A stretch of 64,000 nt of DNA from Candidatus Finniella inopinata (GTDB lineage: Bacteria; Pseudomonadota; Alphaproteobacteria; Paracaedibacterales; CAIULA01). The number at the start of each line of letters is the position of its first letter. Position 1 is the first letter of the stretch. Of the stretch, positions 7,705 to 15,601 are shown one piece after another. Both the position numbers and the translations under genes were made by a program. Below the pieces are notes generated by a model, which was given only the letters and a program-made list of their open reading frames with translations, ran no database searches and had not been told where the DNA came from. Where the stretch lies: assembly GCF_004210305.1 (NCBI RefSeq), contig NZ_SCFB01000004.1:40001-104000 (forward strand), in the 5' to 3' direction.

Positions 7705-9428
7705 ATCCCGCCTAAATCTAACAACTCAGAGTGGTTGCCTTGTTCTTTAATGCGACCATCATCCAGCACATAGATGTAGTCCGCATCAACAACCGTCGAT
7801 AATCGGTGGGCAACGATCAGCGTTGTCCGCCCCTTCATCAAGGTTTTTAAAGCATTTTGAACTTGGCGTTCAGAATCGGTATCAAGGGCCGAGGTAGCCT
7901 CGTCCAACAACAAGATGGGCGCATCTTTTAACATAGCCCGGGCAATGGCAATACGCTGGCGCTGGCCGCCAGACAATCTGACTCCATTTTCACCCACAAA
8001 CGTATTGTACCTATCGGGCAACTTTTCAATAAACTCTGCAGCCGCTGCTGCTTTCGCCGCCTGATGAATATCATCTAAGGAAGCGTTCGGATTTCCATAA
8101 GCAATATTGTCCGCAATTGTTAAATCAAACAAAGCAATCTCCTGACTCACCAACGCAATCTGACGGCGCAGATCGCGCAACGTGACAGAGCGCACATCGT
8201 GACCATCAATTAAAATTTGCCCCGATGTGATATCATAGAACCTGGGTATCAGGTTGATAATCGTTGACTTCCCTGCCCCGCTTGCCCCCACAAAGGCAAT
8301 TGTTTTACCTGGCTCCACGGTAAAACTTAACCCATCCAGGGCCTTTTTAAACGGCGTATAACCAAAGCAAACCTTGTCAAACACCACCCGACCTTTTGCC
8401 CGATCAAGGGGCTCAGGATTCAAAGGGTCCGTAATAGTGGACGGCGTATCAATAATATCAAAGACCCGCGCTGCTCCTGCCAAGCCTTCTTGCAGGTTTG
8501 AATTTAAATTGCTAAGGCGCTTTAAGGGCTCGTAAATCAGCAGCATGGCACCGATAAACGAAATGAACTCGCCGGTTGTGCGGTTGTGATGCATCACCTG
8601 CCAGCCGCCATAGGCGATCACCACAATAATCGCCAAGCCCCCCAGCGTTTCCACCACGGGATGCGATGCCGATCGGACTCTGGCCGTTTTATATATCAGC
8701 TTGAAAATTTTATCGATGGCCGTTGCCGCCCGGCCAGATTCAGTTTCTTCCATGCCATAGGCTTTCACAACCCGCATACCCTGAAAAAGCTGGGTCAACT
8801 GCATCGTAAATGACCCTAACTCTATTTGCGTTCGGTCGGTCACTTTACGCATTTTTCGGCCAATTTTGGCAATGGGGATCACAGCCGTTGGAAAAATGAC
8901 AAAGGCCGCCAAAGCCAAGGAAAAATCACGATAAAACATAACCCCAATAAGAAAAATCAAGGTAAAAGAATCTTTGCCCAACCCAATAATCACATTCGCA
9001 ATGGCGCTTCGCATAATGTTCACATCGTTGGTAAACCGCGACAGCAATTCCCCACTGGTGACCCGGTGGAAAAAGGCCAGGTCTGCCTGCATGAGGTGTG
9101 TGAAAACCCGTTTTTGAATATCTGAAATAATTTTTTGGCCAACATAGGTCATCACCACCGACTCGCCATACGACGCCACACCCTTCACAAAAAAGGATAA
9201 GAAAACAGCTCCACAGAAAATAAACAACAGACGATTATCGACAGCTGTAAAAACGCGATCAAAAACAGGTTGCAATAAGTACGGCAAAGCCGCCGTGGCT
9301 GCAGCCGCAATAATCATGAATAAACAAGCCAGGGCAAACAAAGAACGATAAGGTTTGACGTGTACCCTTAAAAGGCGCTTGGCCAATTGACGACCGGTTT
9401 GGGGGGAAGGCGAAAACGAATATGTCAT
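7653..9428 (-). CDS. msbA: ABC exporter, MsbA-type (lipid A flippase family)
   Basis: Half-size ABC exporter: six-helix membrane domain fused to an ATPase, acting as a homodimer in the inner membrane. The first helix is near LFALACLFMIIAAAATAAL. The nucleotide-binding domain shows Walker A GASGAGKST, the Q-loop in VSQEIALFD, signature LSGGQRQR, Walker B ILLLDEATSALD and switch His in IVAHRLST. Length (~590 aa from the chosen start at 9428) fits MsbA; lipid A transport is likely given lptD/F/G in this window, but other substrates are possible within the family. The frame is open to 9485, but the upstream extension would overlap the HEPN gene. It follows that gene by 8 bp. The 3' end overlaps a convergent gene by 52 bp. 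Confidence 0.85.
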   Translation of the reverse strand: MTYSFSPSPQTGRQLAKRLLRVHVKPYRSLFALACLFMIIAAAATAALPYLLQPVFDRVFTAVDNRLLFIFCGAVFLSFFVKGVASYGESVVMTYVGQKIISDIQKRVFTHLMQADLAFFHRVTSGELLSRFTNDVNIMRSAIANVIIGLGKDSFTLIFLIGVMFYRDFSLALAAFVIFPTAVIPIAKIGRKMRKVTDRTQIELGSFTMQLTQLFQGMRVVKAYGMEETESGRAATAIDKIFKLIYKTARVRSASHPVVETLGGLAIIVVIAYGGWQVMHHNRTTGEFISFIGAMLLIYEPLKRLSNLNSNLQEGLAGAARVFDIIDTPSTITDPLNPEPLDRAKGRVVFDKVCFGYTPFKKALDGLSFTVEPGKTIAFVGASGAGKSTIINLIPRFYDITSGQILIDGHDVRSVTLRDLRRQIALVSQEIALFDLTIADNIAYGNPNASLDDIHQAAKAAAAAEFIEKLPDRYNTFVGENGVRLSGGQRQRIAIARAMLKDAPILLLDEATSALDTDSERQVQNALKTLMKGRTTLIVAHRLSTVVDADYIYVLDDGRIKEQGNHSELLDLGGIYARLWQAQSLVITGRI

Positions 9429-9436
9429 AAAAAGCT

Positions 9437-9910
9437 TTAATCTGGAAGATTCATGGTTTGAATACGAGTATAAAGGCCCTGCCAATAGCTCAATAACTTT
9501 AGGGTTGCCTCGTAAATTTGATTCAAGTGATCCACCATCAATTTTGGGTTATCGGGATATTCGTGAGCGACAAAATTTCGAACCTTTCGAAGTTCAAGCC
9601 AAAACTCAACCGATTCAATAAGCTCTATCTTTTCCAGGTGTTCTAGCAGATCAATAAAGGATGATCCTTTGACAATTTCCTCCATGGCTTGGACCAAAAG
9701 TGGGAAGACTTTTGAACCTATCAGATCCTGCAATTTAGCAAACCGACCGGTCAGTATTTCAAGCTGGCCCAGGTCATTACTATTTAGGGTCAAGAACTTA
9801 CTTTCACACAAGGGAAAGACTGGATTCAAATACTCAAGGGCTGTTTGCAGCCGTTGTTCATGGATTTTACAGACCTCAAGAACACTAAAAAGAACCGTTT
9901 TCGTTGTCAT
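9437..9910 (-). CDS. hepT: HEPN-domain protein, HepT-like toxin
   Basis: All-helical 157-residue protein with the HEPN RNase signature RX4HXY: Arg111, His116 and Tyr118 in RNFVAHEY. In HepT/MntA systems HepT is an RNA-cleaving toxin and the tyrosine of this motif is AMPylated by the partner nucleotidyltransferase. Here the tyrosine, arginine and histidine are all present, so the protein looks intact. Its start overlaps the stop of the upstream nucleotidyltransferase by 4 bp (ATGA), the coupled order expected for mntA-hepT. The alternative is a non-toxin HEPN/nucleotidyltransferase pair of unclear role. The msbA-like gene follows after 8 bp. Confidence 0.78.
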   Translation of the reverse strand: MTTKTVLFSVLEVCKIHEQRLQTALEYLNPVFPLCESKFLTLNSNDLGQLEILTGRFAKLQDLIGSKVFPLLVQAMEEIVKGSSFIDLLEHLEKIELIESVEFWLELRKVRNFVAHEYPDNPKLMVDHLNQIYEATLKLLSYWQGLYTRIQTMNLPD

Positions 9911-10218
9911 ACCATGCGCACTCCTGTTTTTTTTGCGATTTGAAAAATCAATGTTTCAGGGGCGTCCTTATAGCGGATAACCACATCGATTTTACGGTCA
10001 TCAAGCCGATAGAACAGTTCCTTTGAAAACTGCAATTCAAGCTGTACAACTTTTGAGACATCGAATTCAGTTTCAACATATAAATCAATATCCCCCCCTT
10101 TTGCCGACAAATTCACTTTTGATCCAAATAGCCACAGCTGATCATCGGGCGCAAAAACCTTTTTAAAAGCATCACATATTTTTTCATGTTCAGAACTTGA
10201 CAATCGAGTTTTCGTCAT
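9907..10218 (-). CDS. mntA: MNT-type nucleotidyltransferase, MntA-like antitoxin
   Basis: Minimal nucleotidyltransferase with the polymerase-beta fold signature GS-X9-DXD (FGSKVNLSAKGGDIDLY) and a third acidic residue in RKIDVVIR, so all three metal-binding aspartates are present. The MntA family neutralises HepT by adding AMP to its active-site tyrosine. About 104 residues from the ATG at 10218; the frame is open to 10254 and no ribosome-binding site clearly decides the start. First gene of the pair, overlapping hepT by 4 bp. The ettA gene starts divergently about 85 bp away, so the shared gap must hold both promoters. Confidence 0.78.
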   Translation of the reverse strand: MTKTRLSSSEHEKICDAFKKVFAPDDQLWLFGSKVNLSAKGGDIDLYVETEFDVSKVVQLELQFSKELFYRLDDRKIDVVIRYKDAPETLIFQIAKKTGVRMV

Positions 10219-10303
10219 AAGGTTTTCAAAAGCAACCATTTGCCAAAAAGCCAAGAATCAGGCAGGATGAGGCAAATTTAAAAAATTAAGGTTAAACGCA
10301 TCA

Positions 10304-11983
10304 GTGGCAGCTTACCAATATATTTATGTAATGAAAAGCCTTTCCAAGTCTTACCCAGGGGGAAAGGACGTCATCAAAGATTTATGGTTATCCTTTTTCC
10401 CAGGCGCCAAAATTGGCATTATCGGGCCGAACGGATCTGGCAAAACCAGTCTTTTGAAAATTATGGCGGGGCTTGATAAAGACTATAATGGGGAAGCTTG
10501 GTCTGCCCAAGGCATCAAAGTTGGTTACTTGGCCCAGGAACCAGAACTTGACGAGACCCTTGATGTATTCGGTAACATCATGGCCGGATTGTCGCATATC
10601 AAGGAACTGATGGATAGGTTTGAGGCTGTCAACTTGCGCTTTTCCGAGCCCATGACAGATGATGAAATGAATGCCCTGATCACTGAACAAGGGGAGCTGC
10701 AGGAGAAAATCGATTCCCTGGATGCCTGGGACCTTGACCGCAAAATTGAAATTGCGATGGATGCGCTTCGGTGCCCCCCTGCTGATGCAAAAGTTACCGG
10801 GCTCTCTGGCGGGGAAAAACGTCGGGTCGCCTTGTGCCGCTTGTTAATGCAAAAGCCTGATATGTTATTGCTGGACGAGCCCACGAACCACTTGGATGCT
10901 GAATCAGTCGCCTGGTTAGAACGATATCTAAAGGATTACTCTGGTACCGTTGTTTTAATCACCCATGATCGTTATTTCTTGGATAACGTGGTGGGGTGGA
11001 TTTTAGAATTGGATCGCGGACAAGGTATCCCCTATGAAGGCAATTATTCCAATTGGTTAGAACAAAAACAAAAACGCCTGCTGCAAGAGCAAAAGCAAGA
11101 AAGTTCAAAGCAAAAGCAATTGGCCAGAGAATTAGAATGGATCCGCCAATCGCCGAAAGCCCGCCAAAGTAAAAGCAAAGCCCGTGTCCAAGCCTATGAA
11201 GATTTGTTAAATGAAACTTACGACCAAGGTTCAGGTGATGGAGCCATTCATATTCCCGCCGGCCAACGGTTGGGCGATAAGGTCATCGAGGCACACCACT
11301 TGACCAAAGGGTTTGGGGACCGTTTGTTAATTGATGATCTTAATTTCCGACTGCCGCGCGGCGGAATTGTTGGGGTTATTGGGCCCAACGGAGCGGGTAA
11401 GACCACCCTTTTCCGTATGCTAACAGGCCAAGAACATCCCGATTCTGGAACCTTAGAAATTGGGGATACCGTCGTTTTGGGATATGTCGACCAATCGCGT
11501 GACACTCTGGATGCCAATAAAACCGTGTGGCAAGAAATTTCCAATGGCCTAGACGACGTGCAATTGGGCAAGCGAAGCATGCCTAGCCGCGCCTATTGCG
11601 GATTGTTCAACTTTAAGGGGGCCGACCAACAAAAGAAGGTTGGCCAGCTGTCGGGTGGTGAGCGAAACCGCGTTCATCTGGCAAAGATTTTAAAGTCAGG
11701 CGCCAATGTCTTGATGCTGGACGAACCGACCAACGACTTGGACGTAGAGACGCTGCGATCTTTGGAAGAAGGCCTGCTTAACTTTGCCGGCTGTGCCATT
11801 GTCATCAGCCATGATCGATGGTTCCTGGACCGCATTGCCACGCATATATTGGCCTTTGAAGGCGACAGTCAAGTCGTTTGGTTCGAGGGGAATTATCAGT
11901 CGTACGAGGAAGACCGCCACCGCCGCCTGGGGGTCAGTGCGGACCAACCCCATCGGATAAAGTATAAGCCCCTGGAACGTTGA
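10304..11983 (+). CDS. ettA: EttA, ABC-F translational throttle protein
   Basis: Soluble ABC-F ATPase that binds the ribosomal E site and gates entry into elongation according to energy state. It has two ABC cassettes: Walker [10 protein letters not shown] and GPNGAGKTT, signatures LSGGEKRR and LSGGERNR, Walker [13 protein letters not shown] and [12 protein letters not shown], joined by a charged linker ([20 protein letters not shown]). Length 559 and the N-terminal [18 protein letters not shown] fit EttA rather than Uup or other ABC-F members. It starts with GTG at 10304; AAGG lies about 14 nt upstream. Both cassettes look intact. Confidence 0.93.
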   Translation: MAAYQYIYVMKSLSKSYPGGKDVIKDLWLSFFPGAKIGIIGPNGSGKTSLLKIMAGLDKDYNGEAWSAQGIKVGYLAQEPELDETLDVFGNIMAGLSHIKELMDRFEAVNLRFSEPMTDDEMNALITEQGELQEKIDSLDAWDLDRKIEIAMDALRCPPADAKVTGLSGGEKRRVALCRLLMQKPDMLLLDEPTNHLDAESVAWLERYLKDYSGTVVLITHDRYFLDNVVGWILELDRGQGIPYEGNYSNWLEQKQKRLLQEQKQESSKQKQLARELEWIRQSPKARQSKSKARVQAYEDLLNETYDQGSGDGAIHIPAGQRLGDKVIEAHHLTKGFGDRLLIDDLNFRLPRGGIVGVIGPNGAGKTTLFRMLTGQEHPDSGTLEIGDTVVLGYVDQSRDTLDANKTVWQEISNGLDDVQLGKRSMPSRAYCGLFNFKGADQQKKVGQLSGGERNRVHLAKILKSGANVLMLDEPTNDLDVETLRSLEEGLLNFAGCAIVISHDRWFLDRIATHILAFEGDSQVVWFEGNYQSYEEDRHRRLGVSADQPHRIKYKPLER

Positions 11984-12038
11984 GTTTAGAAGCCATTTGA
12001 GCCCACTATTGGTTCCCCTTCAAAATAAAAGGTCCCCC

Positions 12039-12131
12039 GTCATCGCGAGCCCCGTAAGGGGCGTGCCAATTGGATGAAAAGTCCATGTATTTTCCTGGAT
12101 TGCCGTGTCGCTTAGCGCTCCTCGCAATGAC
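12039..12131. repeat. Palindromic interspersed repeat (REP-like)
   Basis: A 93-bp imperfect inverted repeat: the left arm begins GTCATCGCGAGC, the right arm ends GCTCCTCGCAATGAC, with GGGGC and ATTGCCGTG segments between. This is the layout of the common GTCATTGCGAGGAGC-type palindromic repeats of alphaproteobacterial genomes. The open frame over it is not a gene. Confidence 0.65.
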
Positions 12132-12259
12132 CAGTTTTCGGTTATGGTTACCAAGCGAAACCCTTCACAAACGATATAAACAAAATTTCATGATGCGTTC
12201 GATGATATGGTTCGTATGCTGTATTCTCCTGGAACCTGATTCCTGGAACCTAGTACCTT

Positions 12260-12283
12260 GGAAACAATTGAAAAATTGTTTCC
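12260..12283. other. Perfect 10-bp hairpin with GAAA loop
   Basis: GGAAACAATT and AATTGTTTCC flank a GAAA tetraloop in the degraded region between ettA and the interrupted amidase. No U-tract follows. It may be a remnant of a mobile element end; no function is assigned. Confidence 0.35.
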
Positions 12284-12309
12284 CCATAAAGCGCAGCCGG
12301 CAAACCCGA

Positions 12310-12425
12310 GTATAACTGCACAACTCTGCGGTTGTCTTATCACCCTTGATGGCTGCAATCGCAACTTTAAATTTAAACTCTGCACAATCGGCTTTTTTCT
12401 GCATGTTGTTAGCCATAAAATTCAT
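12310..12425 (-). pseudogene. IS3-family transposase OrfA remnant
   Basis: Reading leftward from 12425 the frame encodes ANNMQKK followed by AEFKFKVAIAAIKGDKTTAE and LCS, the typical start of IS3-family OrfA (helix-turn-helix) proteins. After about 38 codons the similarity stops and unrelated sequence follows; OrfB is absent. It is a dead fragment, deleted at its 3' side. Confidence 0.65.
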
Positions 12426-12498
12426 CCTTTCTTATGATATTTGGGATGAATCGCTCGTCATACAACTGCTCTTGTTTACGAGATTTTATTTTCCTATA

Positions 12499-12514
12499 TT
12501 AATTAAATATTAAT
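12499..12514 (+). promoter_or_regulatory. CtrA-like box (TTAA-N7-TTAAt) before interrupted amidase
   Basis: TTAATTAAATATTAAT fits TTAA-N7-TTAAC except the final base. TATAAT at 12526-12531 lies 11 nt downstream, a full -10 match, and the gene starts at 12565 behind AAGGA. Confidence 0.5.
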
Positions 12515-12564
12515 AAATTAAACCATATAATTCCAGATAGTGTATTATTATTAAGGATTTTTCC

Positions 12565-12823
12565 ATGTTAAAATCAAATATTACTTGGGTATTTAAATTC
12601 ATAACAGCTATATGTTTGAGCCTTAAATTAATAGGCTATGCTAGCGCGTCCCAAACAGCACTACCTACTTCATTGGAAGCAATTGTTAGTGATCGAACCA
12701 GCAGACATTGCTCAATTTTTAAGGAACAAAACGCTACACTACTTAGACAAGGACTAGAGTTAATTGAAGGAAAAACCATACAACTTCAGGGGGTAGCTCT
12801 TTTTGCAGGAGCTTGTTTGACTA
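12565..12823 (+). pseudogene. YiiX-like secreted amidase, N-terminal fragment (split by IS)
   Basis: First 86 codons of a gene split by the IS5-family element at 12824-13668. They encode a signal-like hydrophobic segment (FKFITAICLSLKLIGYASA) and the segment ELIEGKTIQLQGVALFAG, which matches the position of the first strand of permuted papain-like (YiiX/NlpC-P60) amidases. Joining ...ACLT to SKAIEKY... across the element, with one TA copy removed, keeps the same frame and gives a 264-residue protein. Ribosome-binding site AAGGA and a CtrA-like promoter are still intact upstream, so a truncated product may still be made. Confidence 0.75.
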
Positions 12824-13668
12824 GGGCGTGTCATCAATTAAGCCAAATAGCCGCAGCAACCAAATGTATGGCTCCCAGGAAGTTTCGAGCTGTTTTATCA
12901 TATCGAGTGGCTATGGCTCTGTATTGTTTAAGTTTGTCGAAGAAGTTTTCGATGAGGTGCCGGGCCTTGTAGAGGTCTTTATCATACGAACAAGGGTTGA
13001 TCCTATTCTTTTTTGGGGGAATGACCGCCTCACATCCTTTCTCTTCAAGTTTTTTTCTCATACGTTCGTCTGCGTCATAAGCCTTGTCAGCTAAGACGGC
13101 ACCAGCTTGCGTAAGGTTATCTATTAAGGCATCGGCACCTTCTAAATCGTGATCTTGTCCGGCTGTTAAATAAAACCCTGTTGGATTTCCCAACGCATCA
13201 CAGGTGGCATGAATTTTGGTGCTTAATCCTCCTTTGCTTCGTCCAATCGCTTGGTCAGCTGAGAATTCTTTTTTTTAGCACCAGCACTGTGCTGATGAGC
13301 ACGCACTATACTTGAATCAATCATAGCGTATTCATTGTCAGCATCTTGGCTTAATAGCTCAAAAATTTTCTTCCACACACCTGATTGGCTCCACCTCGAA
13401 TGGCGTAGATGAATAACTCTAAAATCCCCAAAACGTTCCGGTAAATCACGCCACGGAATTCCAGCTCGATATCGATATAGAACGGCTTCTATAAATAGGC
13501 GATTGTCTTTTGCTGTTGCACCAACATATCCTTCCCTTCCAGGTAGCATACCCTTAATGCGATCCCATTGATCATCCCGTAATGCGTAGCGTCTCACCGA
13601 AAAAAACCTCGTAAAATTTTTCTCAATTAAAACAGAAATCTATGACTTATTCAATTGATGACACGCCC
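12824..13668 (-). mobile_element. IS5-family insertion sequence, IS427-like, 845 bp
   Basis: A complete element bounded by inverted repeats GGGCGTGTCATCAATT and AATTGATGACACGCCC (16 bp, perfect) and flanked by a TA target duplication (12822-12823 and 13669-13670). Size, 2-bp TA duplication and two overlapping transposase frames fit the IS427 group of the IS5 family. It interrupts a YiiX-like amidase gene in the opposite orientation. The ends are uneroded. Confidence 0.85.
12834..13597 (-). CDS. IS5-family DDE transposase, two frames joined by -1 frameshift
   Basis: The first frame (13597-13223, 124 codons) holds the N-terminal domain (RRYALRDDQWDRIKGMLPG, AGIPWRDLPERFG) and the first catalytic Asp in AMIDSSIVRAHQH. 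The second frame (to 12834) holds the second Asp in VLADKAYDAD and the Glu in ARHLIENFFDKLKQYRA. An A8G run at the overlap (codons GCT AAA AAA AAG, near 13268-13276) allows a -1 slip that reads on as KKKEFSADQAIGRSKGGLS, the conserved junction of full-length IS427 transposases. Thus the enzyme is probably intact and made by programmed frameshifting. It catalyses cut-and-paste movement of the element. Confidence 0.82.
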
Positions 13669-14206
13669 TAGCAAAGCCATAGAAAAATATCTTCATAGCA
13701 CTTATTCACATATAGGAATAATATTAAAAAGGCTGGAAGATAACCAATTACTATGCTTTGAGTCAACAGGCAGTACCAGTCAAGTGTTAAGTGGAATTTT
13801 CCCCCAAGTTCAAATTAATCCTTTGGCCACATCTCTAATGCAACAAAGCCTCTCAAAAGCAGTTACGAGAGATTTTATTTTTGATAAACAACCGACTTCA
13901 GACGACGTACAAAAATTTGTTCAAAAATATCTTGGTATCAATTATGAAGAAAATATTGTCTCGATCTTAAAATCGAAAAGCCGCAGCAATAAGACCGGGG
14001 ACGATTCAAGTCTATTTTGCAGTGAACTTGTCGCATTAATGCTTCAACAGCTTGGTTATTTGTCTACTGAATTACCAGCTGATAATTATACGCCTAGAGA
14101 CTTCTCGGAAATATCAGAAAATGTGAAATTAATAGGTGCAACTTTGGGTAAAGAAGTTTTAATTTTCAAACCTGATGGTCGTCAATGCTTTTGTCAGATT
14201 CTTTAA
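13669..14206 (+). pseudogene. YiiX-like secreted amidase, C-terminal fragment (split by IS)
   Basis: Remaining 178 codons of the interrupted gene. They carry the core of permuted papain-like amidases: YSHIGIIL (catalytic-type His), a strand with LCFESTGS, and FCSELVALMLQQLG (catalytic-type Cys), then NYTPRDF. In this order His precedes Cys, the circularly permuted NlpC/P60 arrangement (YiiX/YaeF-like), whose members cleave amide bonds in peptidoglycan, lipids or proteins. The substrate here is unknown. A TTG inside the IS end could start this part alone, but it would lack the signal peptide. The original protein was probably exported. Confidence 0.72.
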
Positions 14207-14338
14207 CTGCAAACTTTAGAGATTTGGGATATGATTTGGGCTTGGTGTATAGATTCAACCATTTTGAGACTTAGGCACCATCCCTTGTAATCAGGGTAGA
14301 CACCTAAAGTTACCCCTTTATAGGTTGGGCCCTTCTAA

Positions 14339-14372
14339 GAACCGTGCAGTCGAGTTTCCCCACATACGGCTC
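14339..14372 (-). ncRNA. Group II intron domain V remnant
   Basis: On the minus strand the 34 nt run GAGCCGTATGTGGGGAAACT then CGACTGCACGGTTC. This is the catalytic domain V hairpin of bacterial group II introns: outer stem GAGCCGU/ACGGUUC, GAAA tetraloop and 34-nt length. Mismatches in the inner stem suggest decay. Reverse-transcriptase codons lie upstream of it in the same orientation. Confidence 0.72.
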
Positions 14373-14455
14373 AAGCCCTCAATAAGGCTGAATTGTTCTC
14401 AACTCAGTAAAGTGACTAAGATTGCTGATGGTTTTGCGACGCTTTTTCTCTTGTT

Positions 14456-14487
14456 CCCCCTGTTCAAAATATCCTTTGTACAGGGGG
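14456..14487. repeat. 8-bp inverted repeat in intron remnant
   Basis: CCCCCTGT and ACAGGGGG flank 16 nt of AT-rich sequence between the domain V remnant and the reverse-transcriptase fragment. It could be part of the intron's own fold or a small insertion; it is not followed by a U-tract. Confidence 0.3.
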
Positions 14488-14559
14488 TCAAAAGGTGTGG
14501 CCGCGCTTTTTTTATCTTACACCATCTCGTCAAACGTGAATTTAACGCGAGGATCAGCT

Positions 14560-14692
14560 ATTAAGGTAGTTGTGCCAGACGCTTTTGATCGTGGCTTTGA
14601 AGGCTTAATCAAGAGTTTTCCATTCTTATACTTTCGTACGTTGAATCCAAGAAAATCAAATCCTTCCTCAATGTGACCTTGCTCTGATTTTT
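14560..14692 (-). pseudogene. Group II intron reverse transcriptase/maturase fragment
   Basis: Reading leftward from about 14675 the sequence encodes HIEEGFDFLGFNVRKY then KNGKLLIKPSK, the segment just after the catalytic core (start of the thumb/X region) in LtrA-type group II intron proteins. Upstream codons are missing because the zinc-ribbon gene begins immediately, and downstream the frame soon loses similarity. With the domain V hairpin at 14339-14372 in the same orientation this is the collapsed 3' part of an intron. Not functional. Confidence 0.7.
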
Positions 14693-14698
14693 ACCACT

Positions 14699-15421
14699 TT
14701 AGAAAGGTGATATGGCCACTTCGACGCGCCTCACCTTAGCTGAAACAGGGTAACTGGTCTCAAAAGGCAGCCACGTCGAACCCCCTATTTGGGCGCTGTC
14801 GGGTTTGAAGACCCATTCAAAGTAAAGACAATCACCCTGGGCACTGATGACACCGGAAGTTGTTTCCTGACAATCCGTCCAAACACTCACCCTTATAATC
14901 GGTGTCAATCTTGACGTTGCGGCGGCATTAACAATTTGGCCCTTTACGGTTAAAATCTGACTATCATCCCCTTCCGAATCTGATGCCTTTAGGGTATAGG
15001 ATACGTTGTTCAAATGAAGAGGTTTTGGGCTGGGCAAGATAGGTTTTCCTATCGTTTGATACCAAAACAGCATCAGGGGTTTTTGATACAAGTACCCTAC
15101 CCCCCCTAAACTGATTAGCACAATCAAGAGGCTGGCAACGCCGAAGACCCAAGACCTATTGCTAGCCTTAGCTGATTTGATGAAGGGGGTTCTATCCTGG
15201 CTGGGAACACCCAGACTAGAAAGTTCTGAATCATCCATTTCCATGATTGTTGGAAAGCTTGGCAGACTCTGCTCATACGATTGCCACAACTGATGGTCGC
15301 AAAAACCGCAAGACAGCCACCACCCTAAATCCGATTGGGATGAGGTTGGATTTTTAAAGCCAGCAACAGCATCAGGCGGCAAAAAATACGTTTGAGAACA
15401 GCCAGGACAATGAACAATCAC
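14699..15421 (-). CDS. Zinc-ribbon (MJ0042-type) membrane protein with DUF3426-like domain
   Basis: A 240-residue protein starting with GTG. Residues 4-8 (CPGC) and ~38-41 (CGFC) form two Cys pairs of the N-terminal MJ0042-type zinc ribbon. After a polar linker there is one transmembrane helix (VFGVASLLIVLISLGGVGYLY near 120-140), then a beta-rich C-terminal domain (LTVKGQIVNAAATSRLTPII ... RVEVAI) resembling DUF3426 of alphaproteobacterial proteins. Function is not established for the family. Its 3' end abuts the group II intron remnant. Confidence 0.75.
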   Translation of the reverse strand: MIVHCPGCSQTYFLPPDAVAGFKNPTSSQSDLGWWLSCGFCDHQLWQSYEQSLPSFPTIMEMDDSELSSLGVPSQDRTPFIKSAKASNRSWVFGVASLLIVLISLGGVGYLYQKPLMLFWYQTIGKPILPSPKPLHLNNVSYTLKASDSEGDDSQILTVKGQIVNAAATSRLTPIIRVSVWTDCQETTSGVISAQGDCLYFEWVFKPDSAQIGGSTWLPFETSYPVSAKVRRVEVAISPF

Positions 15422-15601
15422 TATACAATCACCCCAATAACATCCACAACAGCAACGCCAACAAGGGGCCTGCTAACAGGCTAATTCTTAAGAACCGCTT
15501 GAGCAATAAAATTTTAGGAATTTTATTTCTGTTAGCAGCCTTCTTCATGACGCTTTGTGCGTTATAGTACGTTTTCATTCCATAGTTTTTGAAAGACTGG
15601 G

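Noticed and set aside
12070..12315. 81-codon frame on the plus strand
   Set aside because: Lies over the palindromic repeat and IS3 debris; product has no sensible features.
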